Source: an uncultured Pseudomonas sp.
Lineage (GTDB): Bacteria; Pseudomonadota; Gammaproteobacteria; Pseudomonadales; Pseudomonadaceae
Direction: 5' to 3'
Length of the DNA: 64,000 bases
NCBI RefSeq assembly: GCF_913774235.1
Contig: NZ_CAJYDW010000014.1
Span: forward strand, 1 to 64,000
The notes under the pieces were generated by a model. That model worked only from the letters and a program-made list of their open reading frames with translations. It did not search any database and was not told where the DNA came from. The translations under genes and the position numbers were made by a program. Below are positions 1 through 8,055 of the stretch, piece after piece (the stretch's first letter is position 1; each line of letters begins with the position of its first letter).

Positions 1-181
1 GTCCTAGCGAAGCATCGTTTGATACCTTGCGTGAGGCGATCTCGCAGAGGCCACCTCTCTAGTTCCCGTTCAGACCAGTGCTCGTTGCTTGAAACCAACC
101 CTGTCCAACATTTGGGGGTCATTTCACAGGGGTGGGCGCCCCTTCTAACGACTTTTTCGCCAGGCAAAGGATAACCTCAGG

Positions 182-1147
182 TCAGGCAGGTACCCGCCCG
201 AGGCGCTCCAGCAGCCACTGCTGGAAACGCCGTATCGCCTCGTGATCCTCGGCTTCCTCGCGGATCGACAGATAGTGCCGGCTGTTGCGCAGCACCACCT
301 GCTCCTGGATCGGCCGCACCAATAGCCCCTGCTCCAGTAACGCCGCCACCAGGTGGTTCCAGCCCAGGCTGATGCCCTGGTGGGTGAGCACCATGCCGAT
401 GATCAGGTTGTAGTCGTTGGCGTTGAACAGCTGCGGACTGCCGGCCGGACGCTCGTCCAGGTCCACGCCCTGGAAGGCCAGCCAGACACCCCAGTCGACG
501 TGCTCGGCCACCTGGGAGCGGCCATAGGGGCTGAGGTTGAGCAAGGCCGCGTCACGCACCCCTTCGAGGCTGCAAATCTGCGGATTGCGCTCCAGGTACA
601 GCGGCGAACACACGGGATAGATGACGTCGTGGAACAGCGCGGTGCTGTGATAGCCCTCGCGAACCCGCGGCATCTTGGTGATGAAGACGTCCGGCTGCAC
701 CCCTGGCTCCATGGCCAGGAAGTTCTGGGTGGTGATCAGGTTGAGTTCGATGTCGCCATGGCGGGCGAAGAAGTCCGGCAGGTGATGGGACAACCACAGC
801 GCTGAGAATGCCGGGGAGCAGCACAGGGTGAGCACCCGCCTGGCGGCCTGGTTACTGCGGATGCGTTCGGCGGCCTGGGCAATGTTGACGAAGGATAACT
901 GGGCCGCATCGAAGAACAGCTCGCCCGCCGGCGTCAGCGCCACCGCCCGCCCCGTCCGACTGAACAGCTGGGCGCCCAGATACTCTTCCAGCTCACGGAT
1001 CTGCCGGCTGATGGCTGCCTGGGAGACGCACAGTGCCTCGGCGGCACGGGTGAAGCTTGCGTACTTGGCCGCCGCCACGAAGGCTTTGACGGCGCGCAGC
1101 GAAGGCATCTTCAGCAACAGCGTATCGGGATCTACGGGTTTGGACAT
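182..1147 (-). CDS. LysR-type transcriptional regulator (GcvA-like)
   Basis: A 321-residue LysR-type regulator. The N-terminal winged helix-turn-helix spans about residues 14-75; the recognition region reads TRAAEALCVSQAAISRQI, followed by the usual linker helix. The rest is a type-2 periplasmic-binding-like effector domain of normal length for the family. It is transcribed away from the quaternary-amine ABC operon that starts at 1492, and a dyad with LysR-box geometry lies between them. It therefore probably controls that operon, with a catabolic substrate or intermediate as co-inducer; this is inferred from position. A second Met at residue 14 (position 1108), just before the helix-turn-helix, is a possible alternative start. 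The effector cannot be read from the sequence. Confidence 0.9.
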   Translation of the reverse strand: MSKPVDPDTLLLKMPSLRAVKAFVAAAKYASFTRAAEALCVSQAAISRQIRELEEYLGAQLFSRTGRAVALTPAGELFFDAAQLSFVNIAQAAERIRSNQAARRVLTLCCSPAFSALWLSHHLPDFFARHGDIELNLITTQNFLAMEPGVQPDVFITKMPRVREGYHSTALFHDVIYPVCSPLYLERNPQICSLEGVRDAALLNLSPYGRSQVAEHVDWGVWLAFQGVDLDERPAGSPQLFNANDYNLIIGMVLTHQGISLGWNHLVAALLEQGLLVRPIQEQVVLRNSRHYLSIREEAEDHEAIRRFQQWLLERLGRVPA

Positions 1148-1491
1148 CGCGCTTCTCGACGCAGGTGACGGGGAGATGACGCCATTATTGGCCGCGCGGC
1201 GCCGACCTTAGAACCCTTGGCGCCTCCTTACATATCCCCAGACGACACTCCTGGCGCCCTCAGCGAACTCATAACGGGACGTTATCAAATCGCGCCAGGA
1301 AATGTTGTTGGATTCGCGGGGGGCCAGCTTATAGATTTGCTGGAAAGCCCCTACCAAGAGGGCCACGAACAACAATAAGAAGGGACCGCCCTCGTGAAAA
1401 CAGCAACCCTTTGCTCCTGCCCAGAATCTTTCATCAACCCGATCGGCATGGTGGTGCCCAACCGCCGTGCTGGGCACGCAGGAGGCCTGGT
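1148..1491. promoter_or_regulatory. Divergent intergenic region between lysR and the ABC operon
   Basis: A 344-bp gap separates two divergent starts. It should hold both promoters. The only structure I can point to is the dyad at 1271-1285, listed separately. An AGGAGG ribosome binding site at 1480-1485 lies 6 bases before the ATG at 1492 and decides that start. I see no convincing gene in the gap; the open frame that runs in from 1411 lacks a ribosome binding site and family similarity. Confidence 0.6.
1271..1285. promoter_or_regulatory. Candidate LysR-family operator (T-N11-A dyad)
   Basis: ATAACGGGACGTTAT is a perfect 5-bp inverted repeat with a 5-bp spacer. It contains the T-N11-A geometry typical of LysR-regulator sites. 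It sits in the divergent gap about 125 bp upstream of the lysR start and about 205 bp upstream of the ABC ATPase start. Assignment to this LysR protein is inference from position. Confidence 0.4.
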
Positions 1492-2526
1492 ATGACTCGC
1501 TCCGACGAAATCATCACGGTCCGCAATATCTACAAGGTGTTCGGTTCCCAGGCGGACCAGGCCATGGCCCTGGTCCGGGCCGGCGCCTCCAAGGCCGAGG
1601 TCTTCGAGCGGACCGGCCAGGTCATCGGCGTGTTCGACGCCAACTTCTCGGTGATGCGCGGCGAGATCTTCGTGATCATGGGCCTCTCCGGCTCGGGCAA
1701 GTCGACCATGGTACGACTGTTCAACCGCCTGATCGAACCCACCGCCGGCTCCATCTTCCTCAACGGCAAGGAAATCACCGGCCTCTCCGACCGCGATCTG
1801 CTGCAGGTAAGACGCAAGGACATGGGCATGGTGTTCCAATCCTTCGCCCTGATGCCGCACATGACGGTGCTCGACAACGTCGGCTTCGGCCTGCAGATCA
1901 GCGGCGTCGCCGAGAAGGAGCGCAATGGCCGGGCCATCACCGCCCTGCGCCAGGTCGGCCTGGCCGGTCAAGAATACTGCTATCCGCACCAACTCTCCGG
2001 TGGCATGCAGCAGCGCGTGGGCCTGGCCCGGGCACTGGCCAACGATCCGGCCATCCTGCTGATGGACGAAGCCTTCTCGGCCCTCGATCCGCTGATCCGC
2101 CACGAGATGCAGGGCGAGCTGATCAAGCTGCAGCAGCAGCAGGACCGCACCATCATCTTCATCTCCCACGACATCGAGGAAGCGGTGCGCATCGGTCACC
2201 GCATCGCCATCATGGAAGGCGGCCGGGTGGTACAGATCGGCACCCCGCGCGAGTTGCTGTGCAACCCCGCCAACGACTACGTCCGCACCTTCTTCAACGG
2301 CTTCGACGCCAGCCGCATCCTCAAGGCCGGCGACATCGCCCAGCGCGAAGGCGAGATCCGCTACACCCCCGGCCGCGACGTCCCGATCATGGCCGACACG
2401 CCGCTCAAGGAGATCTTCGGCACCCTGGCCCGCGCCAGCGCACCGGTGCCGGTGGTGGACGCCCAGGGCGCCTACCAGGGCCACATCTCCCAAGGCCACC
2501 TGCTGAGCTATCTCGGCGGCCACTGA
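1492..2526 (+). CDS. Quaternary-amine (ProV/OpuAA-type) ABC transporter ATPase
   Basis: A 344-residue ATP-binding subunit of a glycine betaine/choline/proline-type importer. Visible motifs are Walker [10 protein letters not shown] (64-72), Q-loop Gln116, ABC signature LSGGMQQ (168-174), Walker B ILLMDEAF (188-195) and the switch His226. The N-terminal extension before the nucleotide-binding fold and the roughly 90-residue tail after it are typical of the ProV/OpuAA family. The tail is shorter than the two CBS domains of E. coli ProV, so osmotic gating may be reduced or absent. The ATG at 1492 has an AGGAGG site. The permease follows 50 bp downstream and the binding protein after that, giving a complete three-component importer. 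The neighbouring oxidase, lyase and dehydrogenase suggest uptake for catabolism rather than osmoprotection. Confidence 0.93.
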   Translation: MTRSDEIITVRNIYKVFGSQADQAMALVRAGASKAEVFERTGQVIGVFDANFSVMRGEIFVIMGLSGSGKSTMVRLFNRLIEPTAGSIFLNGKEITGLSDRDLLQVRRKDMGMVFQSFALMPHMTVLDNVGFGLQISGVAEKERNGRAITALRQVGLAGQEYCYPHQLSGGMQQRVGLARALANDPAILLMDEAFSALDPLIRHEMQGELIKLQQQQDRTIIFISHDIEEAVRIGHRIAIMEGGRVVQIGTPRELLCNPANDYVRTFFNGFDASRILKAGDIAQREGEIRYTPGRDVPIMADTPLKEIFGTLARASAPVPVVDAQGAYQGHISQGHLLSYLGGH

Positions 2527-2576
2527 TCGCTGTTTTCATCCGTACGGGCGCACCGTTCGCGCCGGAGGTCCCGCTC

Positions 2577-3533
2577 ATGTCCGATTTCAGCCTGCTCGAT
2601 CCCTTCAAGACGCTCACCGTGCCGGTCGGCTCCTGGGTGGAAGGGGCGTTGCGCTTTCTAGTGCACAACTTCCGTGAGGTGTTCCGCTCCATCCGCTGGC
2701 CGGTAGACCAGGTGCTGGACGGCATCCAGACGGCCTTGACGTCGGTACCCCCTACCGTGTTCATCGTGCTGGCCGCCCTGCTCGGCTGGCAGATCGGTGG
2801 CCGTCGCATCGGCCTGCTGACCCTGGCCACGCTCACCGCCCTGGGCCTGATCGGCGTCTGGAACGATGCCATGGTCACCCTCTCACTGGTGCTCACCTCC
2901 CTGGTGTTCTGCGCCTTGATCGGCATCCCGCTGGGCATCATCAGCGCCCGCAGCAATCGCCTGGAGCTGTGCATCCGCCCGCTGCTGGACGCCATGCAGA
3001 CGCTGCCGGCCTTCGTCTACCTGGTACCGGTGGTGATGCTGTTCGGCATCGGCAACGTGCCGGGGGTCATCGTCACCATCATCTTCTCCCTGGCGCCACT
3101 GGTACGGCTGACCAACCTGGGCATCCGCCAGGTGCCGGAAGACAAGATCGAAGCCGCCCGCGCCTTCGGCTGCACCCCCTGGCAGATGCTGGTCAAGGTC
3201 CAGCTGCCGCTGGCCGCGCCGACCATCATGGCCGGGGTCAACCAGACCCTGATGCTGGCGCTGTCGATGGTGGTGGTGGCTTCGATGATTTCCGTCGGCG
3301 GCCTCGGCCTCATGGTCCTCAGCGGCATCGGCCGCCTGGACATGGGCCTGGCCAGCGTCGGCGGTATCGGCCTGGTGCTGCTGGCGATCTTCCTCGATCG
3401 CTTCACCCAGGCCATGGGCGAGCGCAGCGCCCACCTGGCCACCGGTCAGCGCTGGTATCACAGCGGCCCGGTAGGTCTGGTGGTGCGACTGGTCGGCAAG
3501 AAGAAAGTCGTACCGCAGCCGGTTACTCCTTGA
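2577..3533 (+). CDS. Quaternary-amine ABC transporter permease (ProW/OpuAB-type)
   Basis: A 318-residue inner-membrane permease of the binding-protein-dependent family. After an N-terminal region of about 60 residues, several hydrophobic segments follow. The EAA-loop sequence [12 protein letters not shown] (about 192-203), which docks on the ATPase, is plain. The segment [17 protein letters not shown] is characteristic of the glycine betaine/proline permeases. An open frame extends far upstream inside the ATPase gene in another phase, so the ATG at 2577 (MSDFSLLD), 50 bp after the ATPase stop, is the sensible start. It is the second gene of the importer, followed 47 bp later by the binding protein. 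Confidence 0.92.
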   Translation: MSDFSLLDPFKTLTVPVGSWVEGALRFLVHNFREVFRSIRWPVDQVLDGIQTALTSVPPTVFIVLAALLGWQIGGRRIGLLTLATLTALGLIGVWNDAMVTLSLVLTSLVFCALIGIPLGIISARSNRLELCIRPLLDAMQTLPAFVYLVPVVMLFGIGNVPGVIVTIIFSLAPLVRLTNLGIRQVPEDKIEAARAFGCTPWQMLVKVQLPLAAPTIMAGVNQTLMLALSMVVVASMISVGGLGLMVLSGIGRLDMGLASVGGIGLVLLAIFLDRFTQAMGERSAHLATGQRWYHSGPVGLVVRLVGKKKVVPQPVTP

Positions 3534-3580
3534 ACGTGCCTTTCACCTAGAAAAACCAACACTCAAGCGACAGGTGCTCC

Positions 3581-4606
3581 ATGAATCTATCCGCATGCAA
3601 GAAAGCACTCCTCTCCGGCTTCGCCGCCTCCGTCCTGGGGCTGACCCTGAGTGGCGCCGTCCATGCCGCCAGCGCCGACCAACCGGGCGCCGGGGTGAAG
3701 GTCACGCCCATCTTCCCCACCATCGCCGAAGAACGCTTCCGCGGCGAGATCGCCATCGCCGGCCTCAAGGCACTGGGCTACAACGTCCAAGCGCCCAAGG
3801 AGACCGACTACCCGGCGCTGTTCCTCGCGCTGTCCTACGGTGACGCCGACTTCAGCGTGCACATGTGGGAGCACCTGCACCAGGCCTTCTATGACAAGGC
3901 AGGTGGCGACGACACCATGCTCAAGGCCGGCTACGTGATGCCCGGCGTGATCCAGGGCTTCATGATCGACAAGAAGACCGCCGACCAGTACCACATCAAG
4001 GACCTGTCGGACTTCAAGAAACCGGAAATCGCCAAGCTGTTCGACAGCAACGGCGACGGCAAGGCCGACCTCACCGGCTGCAACCCCGGCTGGGGCTGTG
4101 AGCTGATCGTCGAGCACCAGCTCAAGGCCTACGGCCTGAACGATACCGTCACCGACAACCGCGGCTCCTACTTCGCGCTGATGGCCGACACCATCCAGCG
4201 CTACAAGGATGGCAAGCCGATCTTCTACTACACCTGGGTGCCGCAGTGGATCTCCAATGTGCTGGTGGAAGGTCGTGACGTGGTCTGGCTGCCGGTGCCC
4301 TTCACCTCGCTGCCCGACGGCAAGAACGATGTGAACACCACCTTCGAGGGCAAGAACCTCGGCGCCCCCATCGACAACGTCGTGGCGGTGCTCAACAAGG
4401 ACTTCGCCAAGAAGAACCCCGCCGCGGTCAAGTTTCTCTCGGAGCTGAAGATCGCCACCGCCGACGAAAGCGCCCAGAACCTCAAGATGCAGAACGGCGA
4501 GAAGTCGCTGGACGACATCAAGCGCCAGGCCGCCGAGTGGATCAAGGCGCACCAGAGCGAGTGGGACGGCTGGCTGGCGGATGCCCGCGCCGCAGGCCAG
4601 AAGTGA
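3581..4606 (+). CDS. Periplasmic quaternary-amine-binding protein (OpuAC/ProX family)
   Basis: A 341-residue substrate-binding protein. A Sec signal peptide (positively charged start, hydrophobic core, cleavage near VHAASA around residue 30) precedes a mature OpuAC-like domain with no lipobox, so it should be a soluble periplasmic protein. Tryptophan and tyrosine residues in HMWEHLH, CNPGWGCE and YYTWVPQW are well placed to form the aromatic cage that binds trimethylammonium or similar cations in this family. The paired cysteines in GCNPGWGCE could form a disulfide. As the third gene of the importer it sets substrate identity, but I cannot deduce the ligand from the sequence. Confidence 0.92.
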   Translation: MNLSACKKALLSGFAASVLGLTLSGAVHAASADQPGAGVKVTPIFPTIAEERFRGEIAIAGLKALGYNVQAPKETDYPALFLALSYGDADFSVHMWEHLHQAFYDKAGGDDTMLKAGYVMPGVIQGFMIDKKTADQYHIKDLSDFKKPEIAKLFDSNGDGKADLTGCNPGWGCELIVEHQLKAYGLNDTVTDNRGSYFALMADTIQRYKDGKPIFYYTWVPQWISNVLVEGRDVVWLPVPFTSLPDGKNDVNTTFEGKNLGAPIDNVVAVLNKDFAKKNPAAVKFLSELKIATADESAQNLKMQNGEKSLDDIKRQAAEWIKAHQSEWDGWLADARAAGQK

Positions 4607-4651
4607 CCGCCTGAGGGCGAACGTGAGCGCAGCGACAGCGAGGTGGATGCG

Positions 4652-5695
4652 ATGAGCGAGTCCTTCCAGAGCGTACCGCAAGCCTGCGACCCTGGCTGCG
4701 GCCAGGGTATGGCGGTCACAGGTCGCCCGGTGCGGATCGCCTTCATCTTGCTGGAGCGCTTCTCCCTGACGTCATTTTCCACGGCGCTCGATGTACTGAG
4801 CACCGGCGCCAGCCTGGTGCAGGGCGCTGACTACCAGCTCAGCGCCTGGTCGCTAGGCGGGGGCCCGGTGGCCAGCGATGTCGGCGTGGTTATCGATACC
4901 CAACCGCTGGCACTGGGTAATCTGCACCCGCAGATCCTGGTGGTAGTGGGGGGGCATCGTGTCCGCCTGGTGGCCGATAAGACCCTCAGGCGCACCCTGC
5001 GCCGCGCCGCCAGCGAGCGGGCGCTGATCTGCGGCCTGTGGAACGCCGCCTTCCATCTCGCCGACGCCGGCCTGCTCAACGACCGGCCGTGCGTCTGCCA
5101 TCCGGAAAGCCTGGCGCCCATCCATGAGTACCACCCCCACTTGGCCCTGGCTACCAGCGGCCATGTGCTGGCCCAGCGCGTCGGCACCTGCGCTGACGCC
5201 GGTGCGGTGCTCGACCTGATGCTGGCAGCGCTGCAGACCTGCACCCTGGGCCGAGGCGATGCCGAGATGCAGATCAAGCGCTTGCACCAACCCGAGCGTG
5301 CGCCGGTCGCAGCGCCCATGCGCCGGCCGCCCCGGCTACTCGAAATGGCTCTGGGCCTGATGGAAGCGCATATCGAGGAACCACTGGCGATGGATGCCAT
5401 TGCCGCGCGGGTCGGCATCTCCCGTCGGCAACTGGAGCGGCGCTTCGTGCGCTACCTCAAGGCACCGCCCGTACGCTACTACCAGGAACTGCGCCTGACC
5501 CGAGCACGCCAGCTGATCGCCACCAGCGACCGTAGCCTCACCGAAGTGGCCCTGGCCACTGGCTTCGTCAGCTATTCCCACTTCCACCGGCGCTTCAAGG
5601 AACTCTTCGGCCTGCCGCCGCAGGCGTTCCGCGATGACTACGACATCCAGCGATCACCGCACCCCGCCGCCTACGTCGGCGCGATGCCAGGCTGA
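4652..5695 (+). CDS. GlxA-family AraC-type transcriptional regulator
   Basis: A 347-residue regulator with an N-terminal DJ-1/PfpI-like domain (about 20-180) and a C-terminal AraC double helix-turn-helix (about 235-330; MDAIAARVGISRRQLERRF and LTEVALATGFVSYSHFHRRF). This is the architecture of GbdR, CdhR and ArgR-type regulators that control glycine betaine, carnitine and arginine catabolism in pseudomonads. A GTG at 4643 is possible, but the ATG at 4652, behind a GAGGTGG sequence, is preferred. It sits between the importer genes and the catabolic enzymes in the same orientation, so it is probably the pathway-specific activator in addition to the divergent LysR protein. Confidence 0.9.
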   Translation: MSESFQSVPQACDPGCGQGMAVTGRPVRIAFILLERFSLTSFSTALDVLSTGASLVQGADYQLSAWSLGGGPVASDVGVVIDTQPLALGNLHPQILVVVGGHRVRLVADKTLRRTLRRAASERALICGLWNAAFHLADAGLLNDRPCVCHPESLAPIHEYHPHLALATSGHVLAQRVGTCADAGAVLDLMLAALQTCTLGRGDAEMQIKRLHQPERAPVAAPMRRPPRLLEMALGLMEAHIEEPLAMDAIAARVGISRRQLERRFVRYLKAPPVRYYQELRLTRARQLIATSDRSLTEVALATGFVSYSHFHRRFKELFGLPPQAFRDDYDIQRSPHPAAYVGAMPG

Positions 5696-5789
5696 ATGCC
5701 CCTGAGCGACACCCTGCCTCCCACGAGGCAGGCAAGCCCTGTGCGCCCTGCGTCCAGGCCAGATATCCCAACCGAGACGGTTTCGCACC

Positions 5790-7106
5790 ATGAAAGTCCA
5801 AGCCCTGCCTGCCGACGACAACAGCTGTGGCTGGTACCACACCAGCGCCCCGCGCACGCCGCGTCCCAGTCATCGCGGTCACAGCCAAGCTCCCTGGGTG
5901 GTGGTCGGCGCTGGCTTCACCGGTCTCGCCGCCGCGCGGCAGCTGGCGCTGAATTTTCCGGACGACGAAGTGATCCTGGTGGAAGCCCAGGAGGTCGGCC
6001 TGGGACCGGCCGGCCGCAATGCCGGCTTCGCCATCGACCTGCCCCATGACATCGGTGCCGAGGACTACATCGGCGACATCCGCATCGCCCGTACCGTGCT
6101 CAAGCTGAATCTCAGCGGTCAGGCCTATCTGCGCGAGCAGGTCGAGCGCTTCGCCATCGATTGCCAACTGAAGGCCTGCGGCAAGTACCAGGCCGCCGTG
6201 GAAGCGCGTGGCCTGGCGGTGCTCGATGCCTACCGGCGCGGGTTGGACAAGCTCGACCAGCCCTACGAGATGATCGAGCGCGAGGCGCTGCCCGATCACC
6301 TGGGCACCGCCTTCTACCACCGCGCGCTCTACACCCCCGGCGCGGTGCTGATCCAGCCCAGTGCCCTGGTCAAGGGCCTGGCCGACAGCCTGCCGGCCAA
6401 CGTCACCCTCTACGAACGTACCCCGATCCAGGACGTGGAATACGGTCCGCGTCCCGAGCTGCGCCATGCCGCGGGGCGCATCACCGCGGGCAAGCTGGTA
6501 CTGGCCAATAACTCCTTCGGCCAGCATTTCGGCTTCCTGCAGGGGCGCATGCTGCCGATCTTCACCTACGGCAGCCTGACCCGGCCGCTGACCACCGAGG
6601 AACAGGCGCGCCTGGGCGGCAAGCCCTACTGGGGCGCCATCCCCGCCGATCCCTTCGGTACCACGGTGCGACGCACGCCGGACCAGCGCCTGCTGATCCG
6701 CAACAGCTTCAGCTTCAACCCCGATGGTCGCAGCAATCCCAAGCATCTGCAGCGGGTGCTGCAGCGCCACCAGGCCTCCTTCGCCCGCCGCTTCCCGATG
6801 CTGCCGCAGGTCAACTTCGAATACACCTGGGGCGGCGCCCTGGCCATGACCCGCAACCACAACGGCTTCTTCGGCCAACTGGCGCCCAACGTCTATGGCG
6901 CCCTGGGTTGCAACGGCCTGGGCGTCACCCGCGGGACCGCCACCGGCAAACTGCTGGCTGACTGGCTGGCCGGCGAGCGCGACGAACTGATCGATTTCCT
7001 GCTGGCCGCCCCCGGCCCCAACGCCAACCCGCCGCAGCCGTTCCTCTCGGCCGGCGTCAATTTCAACCTCTTGTGGGGGCAGTACCGCGCCGGCTGCGAA
7101 AGCTGA
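5790..7106 (+). CDS. FAD-dependent amine/amino-acid oxidoreductase (PuuB/DadA-like)
   Basis: A 438-residue flavoprotein of the DAO family. The dinucleotide-binding motif GAGFTG (40-45) and the following GPAGRNAGF resemble the FAD-binding start of gamma-glutamylputrescine oxidase. The C-terminal GCNGLGVTRGTATGKLLADW matches the second FAD-contact motif of these enzymes. Family members oxidise a C-N bond to an imine that hydrolyses to an aldehyde or keto acid. About 35 residues precede the Rossmann fold, as in PuuB-like proteins. It lies 94 bp after the GlxA regulator and 44 bp before the DapA-family gene. With the ALDH it forms an oxidase-lyase-dehydrogenase set. The substrate is unknown. Confidence 0.87.
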   Translation: MKVQALPADDNSCGWYHTSAPRTPRPSHRGHSQAPWVVVGAGFTGLAAARQLALNFPDDEVILVEAQEVGLGPAGRNAGFAIDLPHDIGAEDYIGDIRIARTVLKLNLSGQAYLREQVERFAIDCQLKACGKYQAAVEARGLAVLDAYRRGLDKLDQPYEMIEREALPDHLGTAFYHRALYTPGAVLIQPSALVKGLADSLPANVTLYERTPIQDVEYGPRPELRHAAGRITAGKLVLANNSFGQHFGFLQGRMLPIFTYGSLTRPLTTEEQARLGGKPYWGAIPADPFGTTVRRTPDQRLLIRNSFSFNPDGRSNPKHLQRVLQRHQASFARRFPMLPQVNFEYTWGGALAMTRNHNGFFGQLAPNVYGALGCNGLGVTRGTATGKLLADWLAGERDELIDFLLAAPGPNANPPQPFLSAGVNFNLLWGQYRAGCES

Positions 7107-7150
7107 CGACCGCTCCCCTGACACCTGTGCAACCTCTGGAGGCTCCACCC

Positions 7151-8053
7151 ATGAACTTCGACGGCATCTACACCCCCGCCATCACTCCGCTCAACGCGGA
7201 CGGCGCCATCGACCATCAGGGCTTCGCCCAGGTCCTGGAACATCTGATCGATTCCAAGGTGCACGGCATCGTGGTCGGCGGCTCCACCGGCGAGTACTAC
7301 GCCCACAGCGGCGAAGAGCGCCTGGCGCTGATCGCCCAGGCCTGCGACGTGGTGGGCAAGCGCCTGCCGCTGGTGATCGGCACCGGTGCCATCCGCACCG
7401 AGGACTCGGTGCTGTTCGCCCAGGCCGCCCGTGAGCAAGGCGCCGACGCCATCCTGGTCGGCACCCCGCCCTACGCCCTGCCGACCCAGCAGGAAATCGC
7501 CGAGCACGTGCTGACGGTGGACCGCGCCGCCGACCTGCCGATCATGCTCTACAACTATCCGGGGCGGATGAACGTCGCCATGGGCGAGGAATTCTTCGCC
7601 GCCATCGCCGGTTGCCGTAACGTCCAGTCGATCAAGGAAAGCAGCGGCGACATGGCCAGCCTGCACCGCCATGCGGTCAAGCGCCCGGATCTGCAGCTCT
7701 CCTGCGGCTGGGACGACCAGGCCCTGGAATTCTTCGCCTGGGGTGCGCGCAGCTGGGTCTGCGCCGGCTCCAACTTCGTGCCGCGCGAGCACGTGGCGCT
7801 CTACGAAGCCTGTGTACTGGAGCAGGACTTCGCCAAGGGGCGCCGGATCATGGCGGCCATGCTGCCGCTGATGGATTACCTCGAAGGCGGCAAGTTCGTG
7901 CAGTCGATCAAGTACGGCTGCGAACTGGCCGGCCTGCCCAACGGTGGCGTGCGCGCCCCGCTCAAGGGCATGACCGAGGCCGAGCAAGCCGAACTGGCGC
8001 AGGTCATCACTGCGCTGAAAAGCAACGTCGCCCGTATCGTCCAAGGAGCCTGA
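7151..8053 (+). CDS. Dihydrodipicolinate synthase/N-acetylneuraminate lyase family protein
   Basis: A 300-residue class I aldolase-fold protein. The Schiff-base lysine is Lys162 in QSIKESSGD and the proton-relay tyrosine is Tyr134 in LYNYPGR. Their 28-residue spacing matches that of E. coli DapA (133/161). The GGSTGE loop (43-48) and Arg139 fit carboxylate or 2-keto acid binding. Because it sits in a catabolic operon with an oxidase and an ALDH, it is unlikely to be the biosynthetic DapA. Members in similar contexts act as aldolases, dehydratases or deaminases, for example the HypD step of hydroxyproline breakdown. The ATG at 7151 follows a CTGGAGG sequence. The next gene starts 2 bp after its stop, implying translational coupling. 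Confidence 0.9.
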   Translation: MNFDGIYTPAITPLNADGAIDHQGFAQVLEHLIDSKVHGIVVGGSTGEYYAHSGEERLALIAQACDVVGKRLPLVIGTGAIRTEDSVLFAQAAREQGADAILVGTPPYALPTQQEIAEHVLTVDRAADLPIMLYNYPGRMNVAMGEEFFAAIAGCRNVQSIKESSGDMASLHRHAVKRPDLQLSCGWDDQALEFFAWGARSWVCAGSNFVPREHVALYEACVLEQDFAKGRRIMAAMLPLMDYLEGGKFVQSIKYGCELAGLPNGGVRAPLKGMTEAEQAELAQVITALKSNVARIVQGA

Positions 8054-8055
8054 CC

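Noticed and set aside
1411-1491. Longer N-terminus for the ABC ATPase from position 1411
   Set aside because: The added residues are Arg/Pro-rich without family similarity, and the AGGAGG site points to 1492.
1351-2523. Long open frame on the minus strand opposite the ABC ATPase (about 390 codons)
   Set aside because: It is antisense to a motif-complete ATPase gene, has the His/Gly/Asp-rich composition typical of shadow frames in GC-rich DNA, and has no family motif.
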